50,850 nucleotides of DNA from an uncultured Bacteroidales bacterium (GTDB lineage: Bacteria > Bacteroidota > Bacteroidia > Bacteroidales > UBA932): NCBI GenBank assembly GCA_902491795.1, contig CABUIX010000007.1:1-50850 (forward strand), written 5' to 3'. Positions 50,475-50,850 of the stretch are shown here, in pieces. The position numbers and the translations under genes are program-made. How positions within the stretch are numbered: the first letter of the stretch is position 1; the number at the start of each line of letters is the position of its first letter. The notes under the pieces are model-generated. The model saw nothing but the letters and a program-made list of their open reading frames with translations. It searched no databases and was not told the DNA's origin.

Positions 50475-50850
50475 TCATTCCGACAGGAAATCAATATAAG
50501 CCTGGATATCCAGGTCATAAGCTCTCGGTCCCTTCAGGATATTGCCGTCAGTATCAAGGATGAAATAGTTGGGTTGTGAATTTACTCCGAAACGGGTCAG
50601 TGCGATATACGAATTCAAGCGCCCGACATCCTTGAGGACACGTCCGGTATCCGTAGTGACCTGCTCTGATTCCGGAAGTTTCGTCTTGTCGTCGACATAG
50701 AGGGCAAGAATCACGAAATCCTCTCTGAGCCTGCGCAACACTTCAGGATCAGACCATACCCTCGCCTCCATCTCTCGGCAGTTGACGCAGCCGTGTCCGG
50801 TGATGTCAACAAATATCCGCTTTCCGCTGCGCTGGGCGGCCGCCACAGCC
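50475..50850 (-). CDS. Thioredoxin-like C-terminal part of a DsbD-type protein (truncated by the window)
   Basis: The last 124 codons of a gene that runs off the right edge. The sequence has a thioredoxin fold with VDITGHGCVNCREMEARVW, where CVNC is the redox pair, then the cis-proline strand NSQPNYFILDTDG. This matches the gamma domain of DsbD, which passes electrons across the inner membrane to periplasmic thiol partners. The membrane part, if present, lies outside the window. Confidence 0.8.
   Translation of the reverse strand, partial: AVAAAQRSGKRIFVDITGHGCVNCREMEARVWSDPEVLRRLREDFVILALYVDDKTKLPESEQVTTDTGRVLKDVGRLNSYIALTRFGVNSQPNYFILDTDGNILKGPRAYDLDIQAYIDFLSE

Overview
The window is a dense stretch of a Bacteroidales (phylum Bacteroidota) chromosome. 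The lineage is inferred from several signs: a fimbrillin-type lipoprotein, a BACON-domain lipoprotein, a TPR-plus-AraC regulator, a GGDD-type (pyrophosphate-dependent) phosphofructokinase, DUF3276, DUF5606, DUF2147 and DUF4923 family proteins, repeated TAnnTTTG promoter cores, and an almost complete lack of Shine-Dalgarno sequences. Genus cannot be fixed from the sequence. Nothing looks like a prophage, integrative element, insertion sequence or CRISPR array; most of the window is core genome with a few accessory lipoprotein genes.

Layout. 1-6.9 kb, minus strand: ssb, a TPR-like lipoprotein and a fimbrillin; then a four-repeat BACON lipoprotein and a membrane TPR/AraC regulator whose signal peptide lies in two reading frames. 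7.0-11.3 kb: a small zinc-finger protein, then an operon of an ABC-2 exporter and a 5'-nucleotidase split into two lipoproteins. 11.3-16 kb: holA, then the minus-strand operon DUF2147 / HsdR-N protein / CCA-type nucleotidyltransferase / tyrosine recombinase, the last fused in frame to a ribosome hibernation factor. 16-25.5 kb: a Tat-type dipeptide epimerase and a thioesterase, then a phosphate operon (PiT transporter, OprO/P-type porin, polyphosphate kinase, exopolyphosphatase) with a TTAACA direct-repeat box, and a DUF362 ferredoxin gene broken by a one-base deletion.

25.5-31.2 kb: an exported protein, an AraC regulator, tRNA-Val, a lipoprotein, tmRNA (with an unusual tag), a macro-like protein, nitroreductase, GNAT and phosphofructokinase. 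31.3-41.3 kb: a triheme peroxidase with its System II cytochrome c maturation genes (ResB, CcsA), tRNA-Ser, two GT2 glycosyltransferases, tex, a carboxymuconolactone decarboxylase-cupin protein and an exported phosphoesterase. 41.4-50.85 kb: RNase P RNA; the long housekeeping operon nusB-yajC-ybbR-coaE-DUF5606-rimO; a plus-strand set of DUF3276, MTA/SAH deaminase, purine nucleoside phosphorylase and a GH43 glycosidase; and finally DUF4923 and a truncated DsbD-like thioredoxin gene running off the end.

The most notable observations are the pentanucleotide tract that separates the regulator from a textbook lipoprotein signal, the recombinase-HPF fusion with an A AAA AAC slippery heptamer at the junction, the tmRNA tag lacking the usual LAA end, and the phosphate/polyphosphate operon with its Pho-box-like repeats.
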